From Pseudomonas cichorii (GTDB lineage: Bacteria > Pseudomonadota > Gammaproteobacteria > Pseudomonadales > Pseudomonadaceae): 64,000 nucleotides of DNA. A model generated the notes under the pieces. The model was not told the DNA's origin and did no database searches. It worked only from the letters and a program-made list of their open reading frames with translations. The translations under genes and the position numbers were made by a program. Positions 1 to 7,862 of the stretch are shown here, in pieces. The stretch is from contig NZ_RBRE01000061.1 of NCBI RefSeq assembly GCF_003700275.1, positions 1-64,000 on the forward strand. The letters run 5' to 3'. Numbering within the stretch: the stretch's first letter is position 1; every line of letters starts with the position of its first letter.

Positions 1-18
1 AGCAGGTTTGCCCGCGAA

Positions 19-34
19 GGGCCGCAAAGCGGCC
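19..34. repeat. REP-like hairpin downstream of the hydrolase gene
   Basis: Two six-base arms (GGCCGC and GCGGCC) flank AAA and are preceded by CCCGCGAAG, which resembles the palindromic core of repetitive extragenic elements in pseudomonads. It lies just after the end of the minus-strand hydrolase gene and could also help end its transcript, although no T-run follows. Confidence 0.4.
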
Positions 35-56
35 TAACGGTATCTGGTGCACATCT

Positions 57-1556
57 TCACTTCCTGAACCCGCGCTCACTCCCCCAATGAACCCGCGCAA
101 AAAATACTATGGCCACTGCCGGCACCAACGCCGAGTAGCCAGGTTTCAGTGCGGTCTTGAAGTTGGTCGCCCAGCGGCCTTTCATCTGCTTGCCTAGCAA
201 TCCGGGTAACGCCGACAGCATGTTCCAGCTTGCCAGTTGCGTGATGTTGAGCGTCCCGTCGGTGACTGTCAGCGTTTGGGAGGTTTCCACCTCTGGAGCA
301 GCGGCTGAAGCTTTGACGTAGGAAGGCAGGGTCAAGCGCTCAGCCAATGCGTCGACATGGCTGAAATAGGTGTCCGCAGGCATGGCCTTCGCTGCGGCAA
401 TAGGTGAACTGCTGAAGGCATGGCCCTCCGGGAACGCGTTGTCGAACACTTGGCGAACCAACAGCGCCTCTAACTCCACGACGGCGCCGCAACGTTGCCG
501 GTCATTGCCCAGGTCGAAGTGCTCCACTAGCATGTCCAGCAGCGCGGCGTAGGCAATGCCCCGGCCTCGCACGAAATTCACCATGCAGTGGCCGCCCAGG
601 TGCTGCATTTCGCGGATGAAGGAGTGCAGCGGTTGTTGCTCGTCGATGCTGGTCCAACTGCTGGTTTTCAGGTGCTTGATGCCTTGGGCCAGTACCTCTT
701 GCGGGACGCCCTGGAGCAGGCCATACAGCAGGACGTCGTTGAGCACCGGGTCTTGCAACTGGGGCTGGCCGAGTTGTTGGCCGTTGAAGCCGGCAAACTG
801 CGTGCGCATGAGCACGTCATGCAGTTTCGGCCAGTAATCCAGGTGGCCGAACTTGGTCATTTCAACGTTATCGAAGGGCTTAACTTCATGCCGCCCCAGG
901 CACTTTTCATCGGCATTGAGCAGCAACACACCGTCCGACTTGGAGTAGGCGTTAATTACACGTTCTGCGGTGTCGTTCAACGCCTGCGCTTCGTCCGCCG
1001 ACACTTCCACAGCTGCAGCCATCAACAGCACGTCATTGATGACCAGGTCGCACGCATCGCGGTTTTGGGCCAGTTTGCGCAGCGCGCTGATCACCACTCG
1101 GCCGCCCAAAGAGTGGCCGACAAGGTTTACGTGGGTGACATAGGGGTAGTGCTCCAGCAGGTAGTCCCCCAGCTCATCGAGCAGGACTTCGCCAACGAGA
1201 TTCGCGTATTTGCGGGACATCGCGAAATGCACGGCCCTGTCCCCGGCAAACGCCGCCAGCGTTGCTGCGGGGTGCAGGCGCGAGGCGCCGAAGATGACAT
1301 TGCGCGAAAGCTTGCCGATTGAACCGAAATGGCTGGATTCCCAGAACGTCAGCAGGTTGATATCGGTATTCAGGGCCTGCGGAATCTGGCTGACCAGCAG
1401 TGCCCGGTCGGTGACGTTGTGGCCTGCGGAGTAACCGTGGATAAACACGTTGGCGGTGGTGGTAGTGCTGTTGAAGGATTGGGTAGTGAAACTGAAGTGC
1501 TGGGGTTTCAAGGGCGAGAGCTCCGTGCGAGGGCGCGATCCACAGGGGCTTAGCAT
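57..1556 (-). CDS. Alpha/beta hydrolase with GHSLGG nucleophile elbow
   Basis: A 499-residue protein with an alpha/beta-hydrolase core near its N-terminus. The segment VFIHGYSAG at about residues 37-45 looks like the oxyanion-hole strand and turn. GHSLGG at 147-152 is a textbook nucleophile elbow, with Ser149 as the likely nucleophile; Asp208 and His238 are well placed to finish a triad. The DUF726/DUF900 type of hydrolase is the closest general match by pattern. The C-terminal half, about residues 260-499, is not recognised and ends with a small hydrophobic stretch that could touch a membrane. No signal peptide is seen and no strong ribosome-binding site precedes the chosen start. The next gene on the same strand encodes an ankyrin-repeat protein, so an effector-immunity pairing is possible but unproven. 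Confidence 0.7.
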   Translation of the reverse strand: MLSPCGSRPRTELSPLKPQHFSFTTQSFNSTTTTANVFIHGYSAGHNVTDRALLVSQIPQALNTDINLLTFWESSHFGSIGKLSRNVIFGASRLHPAATLAAFAGDRAVHFAMSRKYANLVGEVLLDELGDYLLEHYPYVTHVNLVGHSLGGRVVISALRKLAQNRDACDLVINDVLLMAAAVEVSADEAQALNDTAERVINAYSKSDGVLLLNADEKCLGRHEVKPFDNVEMTKFGHLDYWPKLHDVLMRTQFAGFNGQQLGQPQLQDPVLNDVLLYGLLQGVPQEVLAQGIKHLKTSSWTSIDEQQPLHSFIREMQHLGGHCMVNFVRGRGIAYAALLDMLVEHFDLGNDRQRCGAVVELEALLVRQVFDNAFPEGHAFSSSPIAAAKAMPADTYFSHVDALAERLTLPSYVKASAAAPEVETSQTLTVTDGTLNITQLASWNMLSALPGLLGKQMKGRWATNFKTALKPGYSALVPAVAIVFFARVHWGSERGFRK

Positions 1557-1807
1557 GTCAGGCTGGGTGGCAAACTGCCAGCATATCCTCTCTACATTGC
1601 AGCGGGAATTGTCCAGCTCAGTGGATACAGAAATAGCTTTTGTGCTGTTTTTCTGTGCAATTCGCAGCTTTAGAGTGGTGCTTCGATATATCTCTCAACG
1701 CAGATTGGACTTTCAAACATAAGTAATAAATTGTCAGGAAAAGTGGCCCTGGTTACGGATCTGGATAATTTGAAATAACCGCATATTCATATGAACTTTC
1801 TATATTT

Positions 1808-2185
1808 TTAGCAGTTAGGTTTTACCTGTGGAATACCGATTGGAATGCTAATTTTGTAATTCGGTGCAGTGAAAGCAATGGTGCGCAGAGGTTCATCTCC
1901 AAATATTAAACGGATTTGTGAGCGGCGCTCGACCTCCACACCCATAAACTTGCTTTCTAGGTTAGCGATGCTCACCAGCATGATCTTCTTGCTAAGGCTG
2001 GCGGCGAAGGCATTTGTCGCCAGTATCCTGGCGATACCTGGTGGGCCATGAAGTTCAGGATCGTGCCCTGCCAGTTGGGCCCACTGCGGCAAAGCCTCAC
2101 TCGAAGTAGACTGTCTGATAATGCTCGATGTTGGCGACCGCTTCTTCCAGTTGTTGCAATAGAGCGCACGACATCTCGACGTCAC
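1808..2185 (-). other. Unrecognised short reading frame, possible gene remnant
   Basis: The distal part of this frame, from about 2030 down to 1808, reads like real protein (an ISIPIGIPQ-like ending and a stretch rich in alternating hydrophobic residues). Its first 80 bases only overlap the end of the ankyrin gene in another frame. A competing frame is also protein-like between about 2090 and 2000, which suggests a frameshifted remnant rather than an intact gene. It shares the strand of the ankyrin and hydrolase genes. No family is recognised. Confidence 0.25.
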
Positions 2186-3483
2186 GTTTCATGGTGAGGC
2201 GTGGCGTCGCGCAGCGAAACTCTACCTTGAGCTGGTACGGCTTGGCTGGAGAGCGGCTCGGCCACCCCTTCCAGGGAGTGCAGGCGGGTTTTGCTGCGCA
2301 GGGGGGCATTCGACGATATCGGTAAAGCATTTTCTGGGTTAGCCACGGTGTGTAAAGAAGAGCTGTTTACTGGCTCGATGTGCATCACACCTTTAGTATT
2401 GAATTGATGCGTGTAATGGGTGCGGAAGAACCGCTCCATCTCCACCAGGTAGTAATGGCGCTGGAGGTAATCGACGACCTCTGAGTTGGCATCTGGTTTG
2501 GCCAACGACAGGTCCTTCTTCGCCCAGCCCAGTGCCGTAAGGCCATCTGAGTCAATGGCTGTGACCTCTGCGCCAGCGCTCAGGAGTGCCTTCACCAGCG
2601 TGAGATGGCCCGCGCGGCTACGTACATGAGCGCCGCGCGCGGCGTACATCAGTGCAGTCCTACCTTTGGCATCGGTGAAATCCACCGTTGGTTGCAGGCG
2701 GGAAACTACGGCACCGTGGGGGTGCTTGCCGCGGATATCGGCCAAATAGATCAGGGGCGTCTGGTGCCGCTCGTTGAGTACGTCGTCTGGTACGAAACGC
2801 AGCAGCGCTTCGCAGGCCTCTAGATCGCCCGCTGCCGCCGCGAGATGCAAAGGCGTATTACCGTTCTCGTATGCTTCCGCGTCGCTCAAGATGTAGCGCT
2901 GCTCTCGCAGATACTCGCCCAGATCCTCCTTGTCGCCAGACTCGCACGCCGTTTTGAATGCTCGGGTGTTGAGTTGCTGTGCGCTGTAGTGTTTCGGCGC
3001 TCTCTGCCCGAAGTAGCCGTCCTGGTCGATGGAGAGCGAGGAGGGATCGTGTGCTGCGGGGCTCTGATCTCGGTCCTGCCAATGGTGCAGGTCATTCCAG
3101 GTCCAGGCTTTGCCGTCCTGCCAGTGACAAATCGGACGCCAATCATCGTTGGCCTCGATGATGACATGGCCCTTGACTCTCAGCGGCGTCCCGATCCATT
3201 GGCTGAGATGATTAGCCAGTTGGCGCAAGAATCCATTTGGGAGTTTACTGCTGCCTGCAAGGTGAAGCTCGGGGCTGCTGCCCACGCCTGTATCCCAGTT
3301 ATCTTTCATCCAGAGAGTTGCGGGGCGTTGCTGCGGTGTTTTGTATGCCCACAGCTCGGCGAACTCCCCGATAAATTTGGAGAAATTGGCTTGAGTCTCG
3401 GGGGAAATGGCCCGCAGGTCGACGGCCAGGTAAGCCACGGCCGCTTTTGGTGTCCGTACGATCGTGCTGTAAGGCTGACTCAT
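2182..3483 (-). CDS. Ankyrin-repeat protein, C-terminus probably frameshifted
   Basis: A 433-residue product. Residues 1-190 are not recognised; about 195-340 hold ankyrin repeats, seen as GNTPLHLAAAAGDLEACEALL, GRTALMYAA and DGLTALGWA motifs. Ankyrin repeats bind proteins, so this is probably an interaction or immunity-type protein; no enzyme motif is visible. The last 25 or so residues look unnatural, while the +1 frame in the same stretch gives a convincing ending (YQLKVEFRCATPRL, then LLQQLEEAVANIEHYQTVYFE) that stops at 2097. A one-base indel near 2240-2265 would explain this, and the ancestral protein would have been about 460 residues. The ATG at 3481-3483 is the only good start. It lies upstream of the hydrolase gene on the same strand. 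Confidence 0.65.
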   Translation of the reverse strand: MSQPYSTIVRTPKAAVAYLAVDLRAISPETQANFSKFIGEFAELWAYKTPQQRPATLWMKDNWDTGVGSSPELHLAGSSKLPNGFLRQLANHLSQWIGTPLRVKGHVIIEANDDWRPICHWQDGKAWTWNDLHHWQDRDQSPAAHDPSSLSIDQDGYFGQRAPKHYSAQQLNTRAFKTACESGDKEDLGEYLREQRYILSDAEAYENGNTPLHLAAAAGDLEACEALLRFVPDDVLNERHQTPLIYLADIRGKHPHGAVVSRLQPTVDFTDAKGRTALMYAARGAHVRSRAGHLTLVKALLSAGAEVTAIDSDGLTALGWAKKDLSLAKPDANSEVVDYLQRHYYLVEMERFFRTHYTHQFNTKGVMHIEPVNSSSLHTVANPENALPISSNAPLRSKTRLHSLEGVAEPLSSQAVPAQGRVSLRDATPHHET

Positions 3484-3833
3484 GATGGTGACTTATCCCT
3501 GTCTTGATTGCCGCGGCGACGTCAGGGCCAGCGCTGCGGTTGGCTGGCGTGAAGGTAGAGATTGAGGAGCTCTAGGGGCGTGTGAATGATTCGCACCTTG
3601 TTGGGTGTCGACGGGTGAACGATAACCTTTAGTGGCGAAGTGATGTTGGGTTATTTTGTTGGGGAGAATGGATCGTTAATGCGGTGGCGGTGGGCTGGTT
3701 TGATGAGGTGGTGGGCTCGTATATGATCGAGTTCGGATATTGCTAGGGCCATGCGGGCTCAGGGCGAAGCGTATCGAGCTTTTTCAAGACCTCGGTTGCG
3801 CCTGTTTGACGCTCAAAAAACTGGAGTACGCCT
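3484..3833. other. Intergenic region between ankyrin gene and mcrB
   Basis: About 350 bases with no credible gene. It separates the divergent ankyrin gene (minus) and mcrBC (plus) and must hold both promoters. The only clear signal is the GGAG ribosome-binding site at 3823-3826, eight bases before the mcrB GTG. I could not pick out a convincing sigma-70 promoter. Confidence 0.5.
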
Positions 3834-6131
3834 GTGAGTGATGTGCAAGGAAAGCTGTTCAAAGTCTGGTTGACCGATACCGGAAAATCACCGAATACCG
3901 CCAGTAGCTACCGTTCTGGCCTCAATACCATCAGCAACCACTTGGGGCGCCAAGTGCTTCTGATCACCGATGTGGATGAGCTGACCACGCTCTACCGGCA
4001 ATATGGCCCAGGCGGTGAATTTGCGCAGATTGGTGCGAGCAACAGCAACAACGTGCAGAACGGGTTAAAGCAGTGGCTTGAATACCAGCGACAGATCGCG
4101 CGAGGTGCGATTGAGGGCTATGCCGATCAGCGTGTGATTCAGCTTCTGGACAAAGGTACCGCTGAGGAACAGGCGTGGGTCTGGATGCTGCTCAAGTACT
4201 TCCGTGAACACTACTCTCAGGCCGATCACTGGACAGTGAATATTACCCCAGCGGATATTCGAATTGGTGTGCGTGAGCAAAACAGTTTGAAAGGGAAGCC
4301 CGCATTCACCCTTTACTGGTACGGAGGTGAAATTTGCTGTTCAGTTCGCGGGGTCGCAGATCATCGGGCGCTGATGGACGCGCAAGAAGAAGGCTGGGAA
4401 ATCAGCGCGCAACGCTGTCCCACTCACGCCGATGTAGAGGCTTGGATGAGCACCGTTGACAAGGTACTTGAGAACCGGCAATTACCATTGAAGGGGAGTG
4501 GGTTGGTACCTAGTGACTATGGCCAGGCTGAGCCAGAAGGTCCGGAGGCCGTTATCGACTTGTCGGCAACCAAGCCCCCGCTGAATCAAATATTGTTCGG
4601 CCCACCCGGTACCGGCAAAACATACGCCACCATCAACCAGGCATTGGCAATTCTTGCGCCCGAGTTCCTAGCGCAGAACACCGGCAATTCTCCTGAAACT
4701 CGCCAGCGGTTGAAAGCCGAGTTCGAGCGCTTGGCTTCTGCGGGGCGCGTGCGCTTCGTGACCTTCCATCAGAGCTTCAGCTATGAAGACTTCGTCGAGG
4801 GCATCCGCGCGGATTCAGACAGTGAAACGGGGCAGTTGCGTTACCCAGTGGAGGCGGGGGTATTCAAGCGCATCTGCGACGACGCCAAGACGCAGCCTGT
4901 TGCAGACTTAGGGGTTCGCCCCAACGCTGCCATCTGGAAAATTTCCATCGACGGCTCTGGCATGTCACCCAGCAAAAACTATTGTCTGACGCATGGCGAG
5001 GCCCGAATTGGATGGGGCGATAGCGGGGACTTAAGCGAAGACTATAAAGCCAATGACTATTACCAGGGCCTAGGCTCCGGTGATAAAGGCACACTCAATT
5101 ACTTTGCTGAGCAAATGGCAGTGGGGGACGTTCTGCTGTGTATCCAATCGGCCGAGAAGGTCGGCGCCATTGGAGTAGTGACCAGCGAGTACCGCTATGA
5201 AGCTACGGTGCCCGATGGGGTGAAACCTGATTATCAGCATGTGCGCTCAGTGCGTTGGCTTTATCGGGACATTAACCTGTCCATTCTCCCCATCAACGAT
5301 GGCTGTCAGTTCACGTTGAAAACCGTCTACGCGATGAACCGCTTCACCTGGGCAGACTTGCTGACCTATCTGCAGCACGAAGGTGTTAAGGCTGTCGAAC
5401 CCTCAGTATCCACCTCGCCAGCGGACACGCCCTATGTGCTCATTATCGATGAGATCAACCGGGGCAACGTGTCGCGTATCTTCGGCGAGCTGATCACCCT
5501 CATCGAGCCTTCCAAGCGCGATGGTGCGGATGAAGTGCTCAGCCTGCAACTACCCTATTCAAAGAAGTCGTTTACCGTGCCGCAGAATGTGCACATCATC
5601 GGCACCATGAATACCGCAGACCGTTCGCTGGCCGGGCTCGACATCGCGTTGCGCCGGCGTTTTGTGTTCAGAGAGATGTTGCCAGAGCCACATTTGCTGG
5701 ATGGTACTACGGTAGAGGGGGTGAGCATTGGCCAGTTGCTGAGGGTGATGAATCAGCGTATCGAAGTGTTGCTCGATCGTGAGCACTGCCTGGGGCACGC
5801 CTACTTTATGCCGTTGTTGAACGGCGGCACGCTGGCGCAGTTGGAGCTTATTTTCCGCAACCAGGTACTGCCGCTGTTGCAGGAGTACTTCTTTGAAGAT
5901 TGGCAACGCATCCAATGGGTATTGAACGACCACCGTAAAGACGATCTCGATCGTTTCGTGCAGCGTGAGTCCCAGAACTTGCTGGCGCTATTTGGCGATA
6001 AGGTACCTGCGCAGGACCAAGTGTGGCGTATCAACCCACAGGCATTCAGCCGGCCGACGGCTTACGCCGGCGTGATCAGTGCCCATGCCAGAACTCAGGA
6101 TGCCAACAACCCACAGGAGCAAACGGTGTGA
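3834..6131 (+). CDS. mcrB: McrB-type GTPase subunit of a type IV restriction system, with EVE-like insertion
   Basis: A 765-residue AAA+ motor of the McrB family, which uses GTP to drive a McrC nuclease on modified DNA. Walker A GPPGTGKT is at about 256-263. Walker B with the McrB hallmark DEINRGN is near 537-543, and the sensor stretch GTMNTADRS follows. Unusually, about 130 residues (roughly 365-490) lie between Walker A and Walker B and contain WKIS, GWGDSGD and VGDVLLCIQS segments. These resemble an EVE/PUA-superfamily domain, a fold used to read modified bases. Residues 1-85 look like a helical SAM-type DNA-binding domain, followed by about 150 unassigned residues. It starts at GTG with GGAG eight bases upstream and overlaps mcrC by 4 bases. 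Family assignment is firm; the EVE reading is inference from pattern. Confidence 0.9.
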   Translation: MSDVQGKLFKVWLTDTGKSPNTASSYRSGLNTISNHLGRQVLLITDVDELTTLYRQYGPGGEFAQIGASNSNNVQNGLKQWLEYQRQIARGAIEGYADQRVIQLLDKGTAEEQAWVWMLLKYFREHYSQADHWTVNITPADIRIGVREQNSLKGKPAFTLYWYGGEICCSVRGVADHRALMDAQEEGWEISAQRCPTHADVEAWMSTVDKVLENRQLPLKGSGLVPSDYGQAEPEGPEAVIDLSATKPPLNQILFGPPGTGKTYATINQALAILAPEFLAQNTGNSPETRQRLKAEFERLASAGRVRFVTFHQSFSYEDFVEGIRADSDSETGQLRYPVEAGVFKRICDDAKTQPVADLGVRPNAAIWKISIDGSGMSPSKNYCLTHGEARIGWGDSGDLSEDYKANDYYQGLGSGDKGTLNYFAEQMAVGDVLLCIQSAEKVGAIGVVTSEYRYEATVPDGVKPDYQHVRSVRWLYRDINLSILPINDGCQFTLKTVYAMNRFTWADLLTYLQHEGVKAVEPSVSTSPADTPYVLIIDEINRGNVSRIFGELITLIEPSKRDGADEVLSLQLPYSKKSFTVPQNVHIIGTMNTADRSLAGLDIALRRRFVFREMLPEPHLLDGTTVEGVSIGQLLRVMNQRIEVLLDREHCLGHAYFMPLLNGGTLAQLELIFRNQVLPLLQEYFFEDWQRIQWVLNDHRKDDLDRFVQRESQNLLALFGDKVPAQDQVWRINPQAFSRPTAYAGVISAHARTQDANNPQEQTV

Positions 6132-7432
6132 ACACGGACGTTATCGTTCGGGAGTACGCCAGGCTTACCACGGCGCCGGTGCCGCCGGGCAACCTGGATT
6201 GCGCGCACATCTCGGAAACGGCGTTCGACTGGCTGTGCGACCTCAGCGCGAGCTTCAACCGCGCTGGCGCGACCCTGCTGCAGGTCGAGGGCCGGCAGTC
6301 GCTTAAATGGGACAGCTATGTGGGCGTTATCGAAACCCCCTGCGGCACACGGCTTGAAATACTGCCCAAGCATTTCGAACAAGGTGACTGCGTGCTCAAG
6401 AGCCGCACGCTGTTACGAAAGTTGATTCAAACGGCGCTTTTTCTAAAGCCGCGGCAGGTATCAGTTACGGCGCTGGAGTTGTTCGATGCCCCGCTCACTG
6501 AATGGGTGATGGGGCAGTATCTGAATGAGCTGGATGCCTTGGTGAAGCGCGGTATTCGTTTCGACTACTCGCGCGTCGAGGAGGAGCGGCCTTTTTTGCG
6601 TGGCCAACTCGATGTCGTGGCGCAACTGCGCCAGCCCCCGGGCCGGCAGCACCAGTTTCAAGTGCGTCATGACATCTACCTGCCGGACCGTGCGGAAAAC
6701 CGGTTGCTGAAACTCGCGTTGGAACAGGTCGCCAAGGTAACCCAACTGCCTGCCAACTGGCGTCTCGCCAACGAGCTGCGCGCCTTGTTAGCAGAGATAC
6801 CTGCCAGCCAGCACGTCGCACAGGATTTCCGCCTGTGGAGCCGCGATCGCCTGATGGCACATTACGGCGCAATCAGGCCCTGGTGCGAACTGGTCTTGAA
6901 CCAGCAGATGCCGGTTGCGGTGCAGGGCACTTGGCAAGGGGTAAGCTTGCTTTTCCCGATGGAGCGGTTATTCGAGAACTATGTGAAGCAGTCGCTTGGC
7001 AAACAGTTAAGGCCGGGTGTTGAGCTGACAGCGCAGACCTCGCAAGCGGACCTCTGCCGCCATGGCGACAGAGGAATATTCCGGTTGAAGCCGGACTTGC
7101 TCATGGATACTTCCGAGCAACGCTGGGTGTTGGACACTAAGTGGAAACGCATTGACCAACGCAACGCTGAGCAAAACTACAACCTGAGCCAGAGTGATTT
7201 TTACCAATTGTTCGCTTACGGCCATAAATACCGTAACGGCGGACGTGTACCGAGACTGGTGCTGATTTACCCATACTGGGCTGGTTTGCAGCGGGCGTTG
7301 CCAGTGTTTGATTACGGGGAGGGGCTGAAGTTGTGGGCGCTGCCGTTTGATTTGGAAGGGGAGTGCTTGCTGGATGCTGAGGTAGCTGGTGTGCCGTTGG
7401 AGGGGGAAACGCTCGGCACGGTCAGGGCATAG
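6128..7432 (+). CDS. mcrC: McrC-type nuclease subunit
   Basis: The 434-residue partner of McrB. The C-terminal half holds a PD-(D/E)xK nuclease core: LKPDLLM at about 318-324 supplies the aspartate and VLDTKWK at about 333-339 the D-x-K. The N-terminal part, with conserved LEILPKHF near residue 75, is the usual McrC stalk that inserts into the McrB ring. The frame is open further upstream, but the GTG at 6128 is the likely start: it overlaps the mcrB stop as GTGA and has AGGAG eight bases before it. Tight overlap indicates translational coupling and balanced subunits. The nuclease residues look intact, so the system is probably functional. Confidence 0.9.
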   Translation: MNTDVIVREYARLTTAPVPPGNLDCAHISETAFDWLCDLSASFNRAGATLLQVEGRQSLKWDSYVGVIETPCGTRLEILPKHFEQGDCVLKSRTLLRKLIQTALFLKPRQVSVTALELFDAPLTEWVMGQYLNELDALVKRGIRFDYSRVEEERPFLRGQLDVVAQLRQPPGRQHQFQVRHDIYLPDRAENRLLKLALEQVAKVTQLPANWRLANELRALLAEIPASQHVAQDFRLWSRDRLMAHYGAIRPWCELVLNQQMPVAVQGTWQGVSLLFPMERLFENYVKQSLGKQLRPGVELTAQTSQADLCRHGDRGIFRLKPDLLMDTSEQRWVLDTKWKRIDQRNAEQNYNLSQSDFYQLFAYGHKYRNGGRVPRLVLIYPYWAGLQRALPVFDYGEGLKLWALPFDLEGECLLDAEVAGVPLEGETLGTVRA

Positions 7433-7862
7433 CGTTGCTTGCTGCGGTTGTGGCGTGCTGCATTGCATTCACATTGACCTGCTTTTTGTCAGCATTTCGC
7501 TCATCGAACTGCTGGCGGCTCCGTTGGTGCATATTCCAGACAATGAGGAGTGCCGAATAGACCGGTATGTCTGCCCTGGTGATCGGGATCTACCTGAACT
7601 GTTCTGTCGTGCCAGCTACTTGTGCGAGACAGCTACGAAGTCTTACGGAGGCCGCCAGCGAGGGTTCGATTCCAGCAGGGGATAACGTCGGCGCTGGCTC
7701 GTGCTCTACAGTAATTCTCTCCTTTTCGCAGTGTGCCTCTTGCTTGGATATGTTATGTAATTTAGGCGGGGTACCTCATCAAGTGCCGACCGCTTGCATC
7801 CATCAAAGGTGCGGGGGCGCACCTTTGGAGGCTGCACATCGCACAGAGTGGACGCAAGCCGC
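7433..7862. other. Intergenic region between two convergent defence operons
   Basis: About 430 bases separate the end of mcrC (plus) from the end of the helicase gene (minus). I see no convincing gene. It holds a hairpin at 7804-7827 and, near 7668-7680, the string GGTTCGATTCC, which equals the B-box of a tRNA T-arm, but no other tRNA part is visible. Confidence 0.5.
7804..7827 (-). terminator. Hairpin after the helicase gene, possible terminator
   Basis: Inverted repeat AAAGGTGC / GCACCTTT with a six-base GC-rich loop, extended by one more C-G pair. It lies about 35 bases after the stop of the minus-strand helicase gene. There is no long T-run, so termination is plausible but not certain. 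Confidence 0.4.

Noticed and set aside
588..1322. 244-codon plus-strand frame inside the hydrolase gene
   Set aside because: Antisense shadow; the minus strand carries the GHSLGG hydrolase.
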